NCBI RefSeq assembly: GCF_009664855.1
Contig: NZ_CP045928.1
Coordinates: 946,107-1,006,683 of the forward strand
Length of the DNA: 60,577 nucleotides
Direction of reading: 5' to 3'
From: Flavobacterium sp. SLB02
Lineage (GTDB): Bacteria > Bacteroidota > Bacteroidia > Flavobacteriales > Flavobacteriaceae
The notes beneath the pieces are model-generated. The model was not told the origin of the DNA and made no database searches. It saw nothing but the letters and a program-made list of their open reading frames with translations. The position numbers and the translations under genes are program-made. This document shows positions 45,763 to 55,529 of the stretch, in pieces; positions within the stretch are counted from its first letter, which is position 1; each line of letters opens with the position of its first letter.

Positions 45763-48027
45763 CTAAAGCGGTCTATCTACTTTTTTCACTCCAAAAGTTG
45801 TCGACGGCTTGCTTCCCATAAACAATTTCAACTCCCCTCCTTTTACAATCATATCATGTGTGATGTATGATTTTGTATAGGGTTTTCCGTTGTACTCTGC
45901 TTTTTGAATATAGATGTTTGTTTTGCTATTATTTACAGCATTCAATGTAAATGAAATTCCTTCCTTATGATGAATTGTCGCTGTATTTACTAATGGACTT
46001 CCTAAAACATAAATTCCGTTTGCCGGATTAACCGAATAGAATCCCATTGAAGAGAAAACATACCAAGCTGACATTTGTCCTAAATCTTCATTTCCGCATA
46101 ATCCGTCTGGTTTTGTTGAGTAGAATTTATCGTCAATTTCACGGATTAGTTTTGCGGTTTTCCAAGGTTGTCCTGCGTAAGCGTACAAATACGGAATATG
46201 GTGATTTGGCTCATTTCCTTGTGCATATTGGCCAATTAATCCGCTAATATCGGGTGAAATTTCTTCTCCTTCTACTTTGTCTGTTATTAGGAAAAGTGAA
46301 TCTAATTTGGCTAAAAATTTATCTTCACTTCCAAATAATTCAATTAAACCATAAGGATCCTGAGGAACTAACCAAGTGTATTGCCACGCATTTCCTTCTA
46401 CATAATCGTCTTTACGATGCGCTGATGAAAGCGGATTGAATGGTGTTCTCCAATTTCCATCCGTCAATTTCCCTCTCATGAAAGTAGTTTCTTTATCGAA
46501 ATAAAGCTTATACAAATTGGCTCTTTTGGTGAAATAAGTATAATCCTCTGCTTTACCTAAAGATTTTGCCATTTGTGCCACACAATAATCGTCGATCGCA
46601 TATTCTAAAGCATTCCCGACAGATTCTAATATTTTATCAGCAGGAATATATTCTAATTTTTGAACGTAATCCATTCCGTCACGGGTTTGCATAGCCGTTT
46701 TTTTGATCGCTTCGTATGCCAATGCTGTATCATAATCTCTGTACCCTTTCATATAAGCATCTACAATAACAGCAATCGAGTGATTTCCATTCATGGTATT
46801 AGTTTCATTACCCATTAAATGCCAAACCGGTAATCTGCCTTGTTGCTCGTAGATTGCTAAAAATGATTTTACAATATCATTGATTTTATCCGGTTGTGTA
46901 ATCGTATATAAAGGATGTAAAGCTCTGTAGGTATCCCAAAGTGAAAAAGTGGTGTAGTTTGTGAAATTTGCTTTTTCGTATACTTTTTTATCTGTTCCTC
47001 TGTAATCTCCCTTTACGTCATTGAAAATTGAAGGTGCGAACATGGTATGATACATTGCAGTGTAAAAAACTTTCATGATTTTATCGTCTGCTTTGATCTG
47101 AATTTTATTTAGTTCCTTGTTCCATTTTGAAGTCGCCGCTTTTGCTACAGCATTAAAATCCCAACCCGGAATCTCTGCTTTGATATTTGCAGAAGCGTTC
47201 TCTGAACTTACCGGAGAAATTCCGACTTTTACTAAAACTTGTTTATTTTTTAAAGTTGCGAAATCCAAAACTGCTTTCATTTTTAACCCTTCACCTTCGT
47301 TTCCTAAAACAGCCGTTGTATTGTCATACAAAGCCATATTTGAAATTGGCTCAGAAAATTCCATTGTAAAGAAAATACGCTGATCGGCAGCCCAACCCGC
47401 AGAATATCTATATCCTATAAGGGTCGTTTCGTTTATTTTTTTAATGAATGTTTTTACCGGTTTGTCCCATCCGATACCATCGGCTAAATCTAATAAAACG
47501 TGATTATCAGTAGTAGCATTAAAAGTATATTTATGAAATCCTACTCTTTCACTAGCCGTTAGCTCTGCTTTGATTTTATATTTATCTAATAAAACACTGT
47601 AATATCCAGCTTTACTTACTTCATTTTTATGAGAGAAATAAGAACCGTAACCAGTTGCCATATCTTCTTTTGTTCCTTTGGTAAGTGGCACTTTTCCTGA
47701 AACAGGAAGCAACAGAATATCATTTAAATCGCCAATTCCGGTTCCGCTTAAATGCGTGTGTGTAAATCCTAAAATGGTATTACTGGCGTAGTTGTATCCG
47801 CTGCACCAATCCCAACCTTCAAAAACATTTACGGGTCCTAATTGTACGGCTCCAAAAGGAACATTCGCACCCACAAATACATGTCCATGTCCTGCAGATC
47901 CTATAAAGGGATTTACATATTGGGTATAATCTAAACTAGCTTGCTTTGCTTTCTTTTCCTGCGAAATTGCAGGTAAATTAATTAGCATAATTATAGCGAA
48001 AACAATGTGTTTGTATTTTGTAATCAT
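45763..48027 (-). CDS. GH92 alpha-mannosidase (copy a)
   Basis: This 754-residue protein with signal peptide (LPAISQ) contains YTQYVNPFIGSAGHGHVFVGA, YVEGNAWQYTWLVPQD (E544), QGNEPNHHIPY and GNEDLGQMSAW (D648). It is a close relative of copy c (30241). It lies in the second block between the beta-mannosidase and copy b, with 62 bp to copy b. Probable function is removal of terminal alpha-1,2-mannose from high-mannose chains; the linkage is assigned by family resemblance. Confidence 0.9.
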   Translation of the reverse strand: MITKYKHIVFAIIMLINLPAISQEKKAKQASLDYTQYVNPFIGSAGHGHVFVGANVPFGAVQLGPVNVFEGWDWCSGYNYASNTILGFTHTHLSGTGIGDLNDILLLPVSGKVPLTKGTKEDMATGYGSYFSHKNEVSKAGYYSVLLDKYKIKAELTASERVGFHKYTFNATTDNHVLLDLADGIGWDKPVKTFIKKINETTLIGYRYSAGWAADQRIFFTMEFSEPISNMALYDNTTAVLGNEGEGLKMKAVLDFATLKNKQVLVKVGISPVSSENASANIKAEIPGWDFNAVAKAATSKWNKELNKIQIKADDKIMKVFYTAMYHTMFAPSIFNDVKGDYRGTDKKVYEKANFTNYTTFSLWDTYRALHPLYTITQPDKINDIVKSFLAIYEQQGRLPVWHLMGNETNTMNGNHSIAVIVDAYMKGYRDYDTALAYEAIKKTAMQTRDGMDYVQKLEYIPADKILESVGNALEYAIDDYCVAQMAKSLGKAEDYTYFTKRANLYKLYFDKETTFMRGKLTDGNWRTPFNPLSSAHRKDDYVEGNAWQYTWLVPQDPYGLIELFGSEDKFLAKLDSLFLITDKVEGEEISPDISGLIGQYAQGNEPNHHIPYLYAYAGQPWKTAKLIREIDDKFYSTKPDGLCGNEDLGQMSAWYVFSSMGFYSVNPANGIYVLGSPLVNTATIHHKEGISFTLNAVNNSKTNIYIQKAEYNGKPYTKSYITHDMIVKGGELKLFMGSKPSTTFGVKKVDRPL

Positions 48028-48178
48028 ATTATTGTTTTTTATTTTTACTTGTTTGAATGATGGGCCACCGATGACAATGGTTAAAGAGGTTTAGTCCGAT
48101 TTTTTTAATCTTTGAACCTAAAGACGCACTGCTGTGCGCCTCTACAGAAAACCTCTCTTCCTTTGTCACTTTGAACCT
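48028..48178. other. Spacer with degenerate repeat and small hairpin
   Basis: The 151 bp between beta-mannosidase and GH92 copy a contain GACGCACTGCTGTGCGCC, a small hairpin typical of flavobacterial intergenic repeats, then CTTTGTCACTTTGAACC. I see no gene. Confidence 0.45.
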
Positions 48179-50170
48179 TTAATTGTACCTTCTAAGAACG
48201 TCATATAGAGAATAAACTCTCACCTCTGGTTTTACAATTTCACATTCAAAAGAGATTGTTTTTTCTTCGCCTGTCTTTAAACTGAAATAATTATCACTCC
48301 ATTTTCCGGTATATCCTTTTATAGAAACATTTACATATTTAGCCTCTTTTAAGGCTTTCAGAGTCAGTTTATTTCCTTTTAACACCCAGGTGATTTTTGG
48401 GTCTTCGAGTTTTAAACTTATCGGACGTGTTAAATCAATTTCTGGTGTTTTATCATCTCTATACGCTTCTTTCATGGCATACCAGGCGGCTTTTGGCTGC
48501 CGATCATAATAGTCCGTTACGCTCCAACTTGCAACTGGCCAGCAATCGTTAAGCTGCCAAACTAAAGTTCCCATATTATAAGGCGCTTTTGAACGATGAA
48601 TTCCGATAATATTTTTAAGGGAATAATATTGTAAACATTGTGTGAGGTAGGTGTAGTCCTCAACATTCATTTTTTTTATTTTGGTCGAATCAATGAAATA
48701 TCTGTTCAAATAAGAATCTAATTTCAGGAACCCTTTTCCGGCTTTTTGATGTGCCTGCAAAATATCGGAATATAAATAGCGGTCTTCTGGCAAACTGAAT
48801 TTTTCAACGGACGAATAATTTGGCATCGCTTGCATTCCGTATTCGCTCACAAAACGTCCTGTTTTATTTTGTATGGCTTCCACGTCTTCTAATCCCCACC
48901 AGGTTCCCCAATAATGGCTATCTCCTTCGGTAAGGCTTTTTTCTTTCGACCAATGAAATGACGGTGATGAACTAATATATGGTCGTTTGTTATCGACTTC
49001 TTTTACCCATTTTGGTATACTGTCCTGAAACAAACGAACGTAATCTTTCCATAAACGAATAGAATCTTGTTTTGGCATTTTCATACTTTTTTGCCATCCC
49101 CAATCTTTAAAGGCTTCGTCTATTTCATTGTTTCCACACCATAAAACAATGCTTTTATGATGGCGTAAGCGTTTTACCTGATATTGAACTTCTTTTTTTA
49201 CATTGGCAAAAAAAGCATCATCTCCCGGTACCATTGTTCCGGCAAACATGAAATCCTGCCAAACATAGATTCCGTTTTTATCGCATAAATCGTAGAAGTA
49301 ATCATCTTCATAAACTCCTCCCCCCCAAACACGAAGCATATTCATATTGGCATCTTTGGCCATACCAATTACTTTTTCGTATTCTTTTTTGGTTACTCTC
49401 GAAAGAAATGCATCTGATGGAATATAATTGGCGCCTTTCATATAAACCGGCTTTCCATCTATTTTAAAATAGAATGTTTTACCAACATTATCCGGCTCTT
49501 GTACCAATTCGATTTTGCGATCTAAAACATAAGGCTTCTCCTGAGTTTTTTGATCGTAAGCTTCTAATCGTGGTGTTTTCCAAATTCCGCAAGTAGTGAA
49601 TTTTGGTCCCCAATCCCATCCAAAATGATATTGCGCTTTACGCACATAAGCACGTGGGTTATCCGGAATTACAAATGGCAAGTCTTTTTTGGCAAGTGAA
49701 TCAACTACATTTTGTGCCGATTTAAACACAACTACCAAATCATTATTTCCTGATTTCAATATCTTTTTTACATTTACACGCCATTGAAGGAACATATTAT
49801 CGGCTTTTAAAACCAATTCATTGTTCAGGTAAACAGTAGCATAAGTGTCTAATCCGTCAAAAACCAGTTCTGTGTTTTTCTTTTTTAAAGTTTCCGGACT
49901 TACTTTAAAAGTAGTTTTATATTCCCAATCTTTCTTTTCGATCCATTCTATTTTTTTCTCATTGTCTCTGTAAAATGGATCTGGAATTACTTTATTATTG
50001 AGTAAATCGGTATGGATTTCTCCGGGAACTGTTGCAGGATTCCATTTTTCTGTTTTTACTTCCCGGTATTGCCAGGCCGTTTTTATATCAATGTTTTGAG
50101 CATTTGCAGCCAATGAAAAATTGATGAGACAAATTCCTACAAACCAGTAAAAGCTTTTTTTACATTCCAT
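48179..50170 (-). CDS. GH2 beta-mannosidase, shortened, secreted
   Basis: The start at MECKKSFYWFVG yields a signal peptide and 663 residues; the ATG 25 codons upstream is unlikely. The jelly-roll domain ends near HFGWDWGPKFTTCGIWKTPRLEAY. The catalytic barrel opens with FKIDGKPVYMKGANYIPSDAFL and carries acid/base E349 in CGNNEID and nucleophile E443 in SEYGMQ. Typical GH2 beta-mannosidases are about 820-860 residues with an Ig-like domain between jelly-roll and barrel and another after the barrel. Here LEAYDQKTQEKPYVLDRK runs straight into the barrel, and the post-barrel part is cut to the last ~85 residues. Both deletions keep the frame. It would cleave Man-beta-GlcNAc. Confidence 0.85.
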   Translation of the reverse strand: MECKKSFYWFVGICLINFSLAANAQNIDIKTAWQYREVKTEKWNPATVPGEIHTDLLNNKVIPDPFYRDNEKKIEWIEKKDWEYKTTFKVSPETLKKKNTELVFDGLDTYATVYLNNELVLKADNMFLQWRVNVKKILKSGNNDLVVVFKSAQNVVDSLAKKDLPFVIPDNPRAYVRKAQYHFGWDWGPKFTTCGIWKTPRLEAYDQKTQEKPYVLDRKIELVQEPDNVGKTFYFKIDGKPVYMKGANYIPSDAFLSRVTKKEYEKVIGMAKDANMNMLRVWGGGVYEDDYFYDLCDKNGIYVWQDFMFAGTMVPGDDAFFANVKKEVQYQVKRLRHHKSIVLWCGNNEIDEAFKDWGWQKSMKMPKQDSIRLWKDYVRLFQDSIPKWVKEVDNKRPYISSSPSFHWSKEKSLTEGDSHYWGTWWGLEDVEAIQNKTGRFVSEYGMQAMPNYSSVEKFSLPEDRYLYSDILQAHQKAGKGFLKLDSYLNRYFIDSTKIKKMNVEDYTYLTQCLQYYSLKNIIGIHRSKAPYNMGTLVWQLNDCWPVASWSVTDYYDRQPKAAWYAMKEAYRDDKTPEIDLTRPISLKLEDPKITWVLKGNKLTLKALKEAKYVNVSIKGYTGKWSDNYFSLKTGEEKTISFECEIVKPEVRVYSLYDVLRRYN

Positions 50171-50245
50171 TCTTAATGAGTAATAAATTATATATGCATT
50201 GCAATTCAATTGTTGGCAGTTTGAGAAGGATAATTGATTTTTCAA

Positions 50246-50611
50246 TTATTCCTTCTCAGTAGGTTTTATATCAGAATAAAAGGTAACTAACAAAATATCC
50301 AGAAATCATTTCCTTTTTTACAGCTGCCAAGCTTTAATTCTTATTTTAGTCCCGAAGCTTCGGGATTGATTTTAGATTGTTTTAAAAAATCGAAAAGCTA
50401 ATCACTAATTTTATGTTCTTTTGATGATAATCCCATCTTTTTCAGCAGAAGCGACTCTGTCTTTGCGAAAAAAAAGGTTTTAAAACTATTGAACGAATTG
50501 TTCATAAACTCCTCTAATTTAATGAAAATCAAAATAGAAATTAAAAAATAAGCCGGGCGGTACAGGTATTCTTGCCCGGCTTAATTCAACTAACTAACCA
50601 AAATTTTAAAA
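50246..50611. other. Intergenic region after susD2
   Basis: No gene is seen. It contains the palindrome CCCGAAGCTTCGGG (50351-50364) and the susD2 hairpin near its right end. The beta-mannosidase gene begins in the lower part, so its own promoter probably lies between 50171 and 50350. Confidence 0.5.
50550..50582 (-). terminator. Hairpin after susD2
   Basis: The 9-bp GC-rich stem (AAGCCGGGC and complement) closes a 15-nt loop 30 bp past the susD2 stop. It is followed on the minus strand by a mixed U/A tract, so it is a terminator or transcript-stabilising stem. The strong stem would favour higher susCD than enzyme expression. Confidence 0.65.
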
Positions 50612-52126
50612 CTATTTATCCCACCAAATTCTGGTTGTCATTAAATCCAACCCCTGGCGAGCTATCGCTGCTTTATAATTAGCCTCATTTGTTATCAATT
50701 CTGACTGATCATAAATTAATCTTCTTGGTACTGTTCCTTTTGTTTCTCCCGTAGGATCATTAACAGGAACTAAAACCGGATATCCTGTTCTTCTGTATTC
50801 TGAGAATGCTTCAAAACCGTTGAACAACAATACAATCCATTTTTGGGTTATAATTTGTTCGATTTTTTCAGCCTCAGTTCCAGCAGCTTTAAAAGGATGA
50901 GCTGTAATGTAAGTATTGTATTCAGCAAGTGAAACTGCCGGTACTTTGTCACCAAAAATAACCAGAACTTCCATTGCAGCTCTTACTCCGTCTTCGTAGT
51001 ATTTTTGTGCTGTTCCGCCAACATTCCAGCCTTTTACTGCCGCTTCTGCCAATATAAATTGTACCTCAGCATAAGACATAATCAAAGTTGGTGCATCTAG
51101 ACGCAATACTGTAGAAGTGTTAGGATCAGAGAATAATTTTTTGTCTCCACCCGGAAATTCTTTCGCATCATTTGCAAGTCCTTGTTGGTTTGCAGGATTG
51201 TTGTCTCCTGTAGCTTCCAATTTGGCATAAATTCTTAAACGAGGATCGTTATTGTTTTTCAACATATCGATAAACGTTTTACTGTATTTTATATTGGCAT
51301 CTCCTCCGTTCAGATCATTTCTAACCCAAGATGAAGTGATTGGATTTGTTTTGACTCCAGCCGGACCTGCATCATGTTTTAAAACAAGGCTGTCATCATT
51401 AGAAGTAAAAACACCATTAGCTACTGCTTTCTCAACATATTGTTGCGCTTTTGCAGGATTTACTTTAGACAAACGCATTGCTACTCTCAACATTAATGAA
51501 TTTGCCAATTTTTTCCATTTGGCAACATTACCCTGGTAATATAAATCGGCGTTACCAACAAATGATTTATTAGCATCTAATGCATCACCAGCTTCGTCTA
51601 ATTCTTTTAAAAGGTCATTATAGATAGCTTCTTGTGTGTCATATTTTGGGGCAAAAACATTTCCGTTATATCCTTTTCCTGCTTCGAAATAAGGAATTTC
51701 ACCATAAGTATCGGTCAACTTTTGAAACATGAAAACTTTCATGATTCTACAAGCTTGAATCATATTGCTATTTTCAGGTGAGTCTTTTACAACAGACATT
51801 AACTGAAAAACCTGATTCAATCCTTTACCGTAAGTTTCTCCAAAAAGTGATCCTGAATATTCAGAAGAATAGGTGTATTTTGAACCTGGTCCTCCTAATG
51901 AAGAAAATTGTTGAACGATTTGAGCTGCGTAAGCGTTGTTTCCTCTTGTATTAGAATAATCTTGTCCGTCTACATAAATTTCAGCAAGTGTAAACATTGA
52001 TTTTACAGCTGGATCTGTCAATGCATTTGGATTCGTATTCATTTCCTCGAATCCTTTATCGCATGAAGAGAATGTCATAGCACTAACAATTGCGATACAG
52101 AATATTTTGATATATTTATTTTTCAT
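50612..52126 (-). CDS. SusD-like outer-membrane glycan-binding lipoprotein 2
   Basis: This 504-residue protein has a lipoprotein signal (MTFSSC, Cys 22) and the SusD-like_2 pattern: FEEMNTNPNALTDPAV near the start and FNGFEAFSEYRRTGYP late. The N-terminal residues and family place it with SusD1, but sequence is divergent. It follows susC2 by 15 bp. Partners nearby are mannosidases, so the likely ligand is mannose-rich N-glycan. Confidence 0.92.
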   Translation of the reverse strand: MKNKYIKIFCIAIVSAMTFSSCDKGFEEMNTNPNALTDPAVKSMFTLAEIYVDGQDYSNTRGNNAYAAQIVQQFSSLGGPGSKYTYSSEYSGSLFGETYGKGLNQVFQLMSVVKDSPENSNMIQACRIMKVFMFQKLTDTYGEIPYFEAGKGYNGNVFAPKYDTQEAIYNDLLKELDEAGDALDANKSFVGNADLYYQGNVAKWKKLANSLMLRVAMRLSKVNPAKAQQYVEKAVANGVFTSNDDSLVLKHDAGPAGVKTNPITSSWVRNDLNGGDANIKYSKTFIDMLKNNNDPRLRIYAKLEATGDNNPANQQGLANDAKEFPGGDKKLFSDPNTSTVLRLDAPTLIMSYAEVQFILAEAAVKGWNVGGTAQKYYEDGVRAAMEVLVIFGDKVPAVSLAEYNTYITAHPFKAAGTEAEKIEQIITQKWIVLLFNGFEAFSEYRRTGYPVLVPVNDPTGETKGTVPRRLIYDQSELITNEANYKAAIARQGLDLMTTRIWWDK

Positions 52127-52141
52127 CTTTCAATTTTATTA

Positions 52142-55100
52142 TTAAAATTTAACATTAAGACTTACACCATAGTTTCTTGTCAAAGGCATAGATGCTCTTT
52201 CAAGTCCTTGTGCATTACTATTAGAATAGTTTGACTCTGGATCGATGTTTGGAACTTTATCATAAATTGTCCATAAATTATGAGCAGAAAATGCTAAGCT
52301 TACCGATTGAAATGGTGTTTTTGCCAGATGTGCTTTTGGGAAATTATAGCTGAAAGAAATCGCTCTTAACTTCACAAAATCAGCATCGTATACAAAGTTT
52401 GATGTTACATCACTATAACTTCTCCAGTAATCGTATGCAGAAACAGTTGTGTTTACAGGATTTCCGTTAACATCTTTACCAGATACCTGAATTCCTCCTT
52501 CACGACCTGGAAGTGTTTGTTCTGACAATCCGTAACGAGTTCCTAATTGGTTGGTAGCAGAATAGATTTCTCCTCCAAATTTAGCATCTACGAAAACTGA
52601 AAGTGTGAAATTTTTATATTGAAAGTCATTTGAAAGTCCCATTGAAGTTGGTGCTACACCTTGCCCTGCAATAATTAAATCTCCTCTCATGAATTTACCG
52701 TTTGTATCAATTACGATATTTCCTTGTTTATCTCTTAAATAATCATAAGCCTTGATAACTCCAAAAGGTTCTCCTTTTTGTAAAACAACAGAAGCTCTTG
52801 AATCTCTGTTTCCTTCTAATGATTTGGTTGTAATCTTATCCGAAAGACTAACTACTTCACTATCATTGTAAGCAAAATTATATCCAACGCTCCAAGAGAA
52901 ACTTGGTGTTTTAACCGCTTTTACATTCACTGCAAATTCAACCCCTTGGTTCAGGATTTCTCCCACGTTGATTTTTGTAGTTCTGTAACCAGAAGCTTGC
53001 GAAATATCAGCATCAGCTATATCGTTTGTTGTCCTTTTTTGGTAAAAAGTCAAATCTGTACTTACTCTGTTATTGAAGAATGTATTCTCGAAACCAAATT
53101 CGATAGTACTTACATTGTAAGGTTTTAAGAATTTGTTTGGAACTGTTTCTCCATTAACACCCAAAATTGGTTGTCCTTGAGAATCTGTTTGTCCGTCTGG
53201 CGAAGTATAAGTCAATGACAAAGCGTAAGCGTCTGGCAAAGCTCCTCCTACGTTACCCCAACCTGCTCTTAATTTTCCGTAAGAGATCCATTCTGGCAAA
53301 TCGATAATTTGAGAATAAATGAAACTTGAACTTACAGATGGGTAAAAAGTACTGTTATTTGATGGATCTAAAGTCGAAAACCAATCTTCACGACCTGTTA
53401 AACTAAGGTATAAGAAATCTTTGTAACCTAAATCGGCTGAATAAAAAAGGGAGTTTACTTCACTTTCTGAAAATATTTTTTCACTTTGCACAGGTTGTGT
53501 ATTTCCGTAGAAATATTTGAAGGGAACTATAAAATTGTTTCCTTTCATTTTAATTCCGCTGTATCTGTTGTGTTGACGGTTAGCTCCAATGAAAGCATCC
53601 AAAGAAAGATTTTTTGCAATATCGCCTTTATATCCTAAAAAGGCAGAAGCGTTATATTCTGAACGGCCTTCAACTCTGTTTTCATAAGATCCACCTGGAC
53701 TATAATTGATTCCTGTAGGTTCTATTTCAGTATATTCATAATTGATATCATCAATACCAATTACACCTTTTGCGTAAATTTTATCTGTAATGTTATAATT
53801 TACTTTAGCAGAACCAATAAAACGTTTTCTAAGGTCATCATTAAGATCTTCTTGTGTTGCAAAATACGGATTGGTATGGTAGTTATTTGTTCCAAAATAA
53901 TCTGCTTCACCTCCGTTTTCATCATATCCGTTATTGATCCATCTAATGTCTGTTCCCGGAGTCAAAAATGTTGTTGGGAAAGAAGGATTTCTAGGCGAAT
54001 CATTCAAATAAGGTCTGTTATGACTTTTCTCTGTAATATATTGCGCGTTAGTTTCTACACTAATTTTTTTGTTTGGTGCCGAATTCAAACTCAAAGACAC
54101 GTTATTTCTTGCGAAATTTGTTCCTGGCAAAATAGACTCATCTTTAGTGTTTCCAAAAGATAATCTGAAATTAGTAGTTTCACTTCCACCAGAAATAGCT
54201 AAAGTATTACTGAAAGAATATCCTGTTCTGTAGAAATTTTCAACGTTGTCTTTTCCGTAAGCTTGGTATGGTCTAGTTTTTCCGTCAAGCGAAAGAGAAG
54301 GTGTTCCGTCGTATTTATCTCCCCATGCAAAATAGTACGAATCTCTAAGTTCCTGTAAGTTTGAAAATCTTGTTGCAACACCATTTACAGGCGCTCCGGC
54401 TCCGTATTGATCTTGCCAGTGTAAAAGACTTGCAGGTGTGTTAAAAGTAGAATTTGTATTAAAATCTACTCCAATTCCAGTTCCGTTTTTACCTTTTTTA
54501 GTTGTAATTAAGATAACACCATTTGATCCTCTGTACCCGTAAAGAGCAGAAGCAGCACTACCTTTTAATACAGACATAGAAGCAATATCGTCCGGATTGA
54601 AAGAAGACATACCATCTCCTTTATCCGCTCCACCCCACATATTTGCATTTCCTTGTTGACTGTTATCGATCGGAATTCCGTCTACCACGTACAAAGGCTG
54701 GTTAAGTCCAGAAGCTGAAGTTGCTCCACGAATTACTACACGGCTTGAACCAGAAGGTCCTGTGACCGGCGCAGAAACGTTAACTCCGGCAATTTTTCCC
54801 TGAAGGGCATTTCCTAAGTTAATTTCTTTATTTTTTGTCAGGTCTTCTCCTTTTATTTCTCCAACTGCATAACCTAAACTTTTCTTTTGTTTTTTAACTC
54901 CAAATGAAGTTACTACAACGTCCTTTAATTCCTGTGTATTTTCTATCAATACAACTGAAACTCTGTTTTCATTCTCTTGAAGCACTACTTGTTTTGATGC
55001 AAAACCTATAGAAGATACGTTTAAAATTACCTTTCCTGCCGGAACATTCATCTTAAATCGACCTTCGGCGTCAGTAATTGCGCTAAACGGTTTTCCCTGA

Positions 55101-55231
55101 ACCTCAATGGATGCAGCAACAACTCCCTTGTTCTCTGCATCAGCCACTATGCCTGTTATTAATCGGTTTTGTGCAACAGCTCCTAAGCTACTCAACAATA
55201 CCATTCCTAACACTGCCAATATTCGTTTCAT
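52142..55231 (-). CDS. SusC-like TonB-dependent glycan transporter 2
   Basis: The start is at MKRILAVLGMVLLSSLGAVAQ (1029 residues); the ATG two codons upstream is possible. Regions in order: signal peptide, carboxypeptidase-regulatory-like domain (LITGIVADAENKGVVAASIEV), plug (QPLYVVDGIPIDNS, GSAASALYGYRGSNGVILITTKKGK) and beta-barrel ending SLNVKF. It works with SusD2 to import mannose-rich oligosaccharide. A long upstream region carries LacI-type sites, so it is likely repressed or activated by regulator 2. There is no STN signalling domain. Confidence 0.93.
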   Translation of the reverse strand: MKRILAVLGMVLLSSLGAVAQNRLITGIVADAENKGVVAASIEVQGKPFSAITDAEGRFKMNVPAGKVILNVSSIGFASKQVVLQENENRVSVVLIENTQELKDVVVTSFGVKKQKKSLGYAVGEIKGEDLTKNKEINLGNALQGKIAGVNVSAPVTGPSGSSRVVIRGATSASGLNQPLYVVDGIPIDNSQQGNANMWGGADKGDGMSSFNPDDIASMSVLKGSAASALYGYRGSNGVILITTKKGKNGTGIGVDFNTNSTFNTPASLLHWQDQYGAGAPVNGVATRFSNLQELRDSYYFAWGDKYDGTPSLSLDGKTRPYQAYGKDNVENFYRTGYSFSNTLAISGGSETTNFRLSFGNTKDESILPGTNFARNNVSLSLNSAPNKKISVETNAQYITEKSHNRPYLNDSPRNPSFPTTFLTPGTDIRWINNGYDENGGEADYFGTNNYHTNPYFATQEDLNDDLRKRFIGSAKVNYNITDKIYAKGVIGIDDINYEYTEIEPTGINYSPGGSYENRVEGRSEYNASAFLGYKGDIAKNLSLDAFIGANRQHNRYSGIKMKGNNFIVPFKYFYGNTQPVQSEKIFSESEVNSLFYSADLGYKDFLYLSLTGREDWFSTLDPSNNSTFYPSVSSSFIYSQIIDLPEWISYGKLRAGWGNVGGALPDAYALSLTYTSPDGQTDSQGQPILGVNGETVPNKFLKPYNVSTIEFGFENTFFNNRVSTDLTFYQKRTTNDIADADISQASGYRTTKINVGEILNQGVEFAVNVKAVKTPSFSWSVGYNFAYNDSEVVSLSDKITTKSLEGNRDSRASVVLQKGEPFGVIKAYDYLRDKQGNIVIDTNGKFMRGDLIIAGQGVAPTSMGLSNDFQYKNFTLSVFVDAKFGGEIYSATNQLGTRYGLSEQTLPGREGGIQVSGKDVNGNPVNTTVSAYDYWRSYSDVTSNFVYDADFVKLRAISFSYNFPKAHLAKTPFQSVSLAFSAHNLWTIYDKVPNIDPESNYSNSNAQGLERASMPLTRNYGVSLNVKF

Positions 55232-55453
55232 AAGCATTTTTTTTTGGTTTTTTGTTTTGATTTTTGTTTTAACGTGATTGTTTTTAATAATTAGTAATAA
55301 AATTTGAACTCAGTTTAATATGATATCTAAAGATCTGCACCTCTAAATACTATGACTTAACAGCAACGTAAAGATTTTTCCTAATTTTAAGAAATCGATA
55401 TAGTGAACACGTTAAAAAAAATAACTGGTTATCAGTTGAGTCTTCTAAAATTC

Positions 55454-55469
55454 ACTAAAACGATTTAGT
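55454..55469. promoter_or_regulatory. LacI-type operator upstream of susC2
   Basis: ACTAAAACGATTTAGT is a near-palindrome (14 of 16 positions) centred on CG, as in LacI/GalR operators. It lies 223 bp before the susC2 start and 61 bp after the regulator stop. Related sites stand at 56606 and 60178. Confidence 0.6.
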
Positions 55470-55484
55470 AAAATGATTAAAAAA

Positions 55485-55499
55485 AAACGAAACGTTTTT
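55485..55499. promoter_or_regulatory. Second CG-centred site upstream of susC2
   Basis: AAAACGAAACGTTTT is an odd-centred inverted repeat 15 bp from the first site, embedded in A/T runs. It may bind the same regulator, but the symmetry is weaker. Confidence 0.35.
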
Positions 55500-55529
55500 T
55501 TTTATTTTGTTTTGATATTATCCTTAGAA

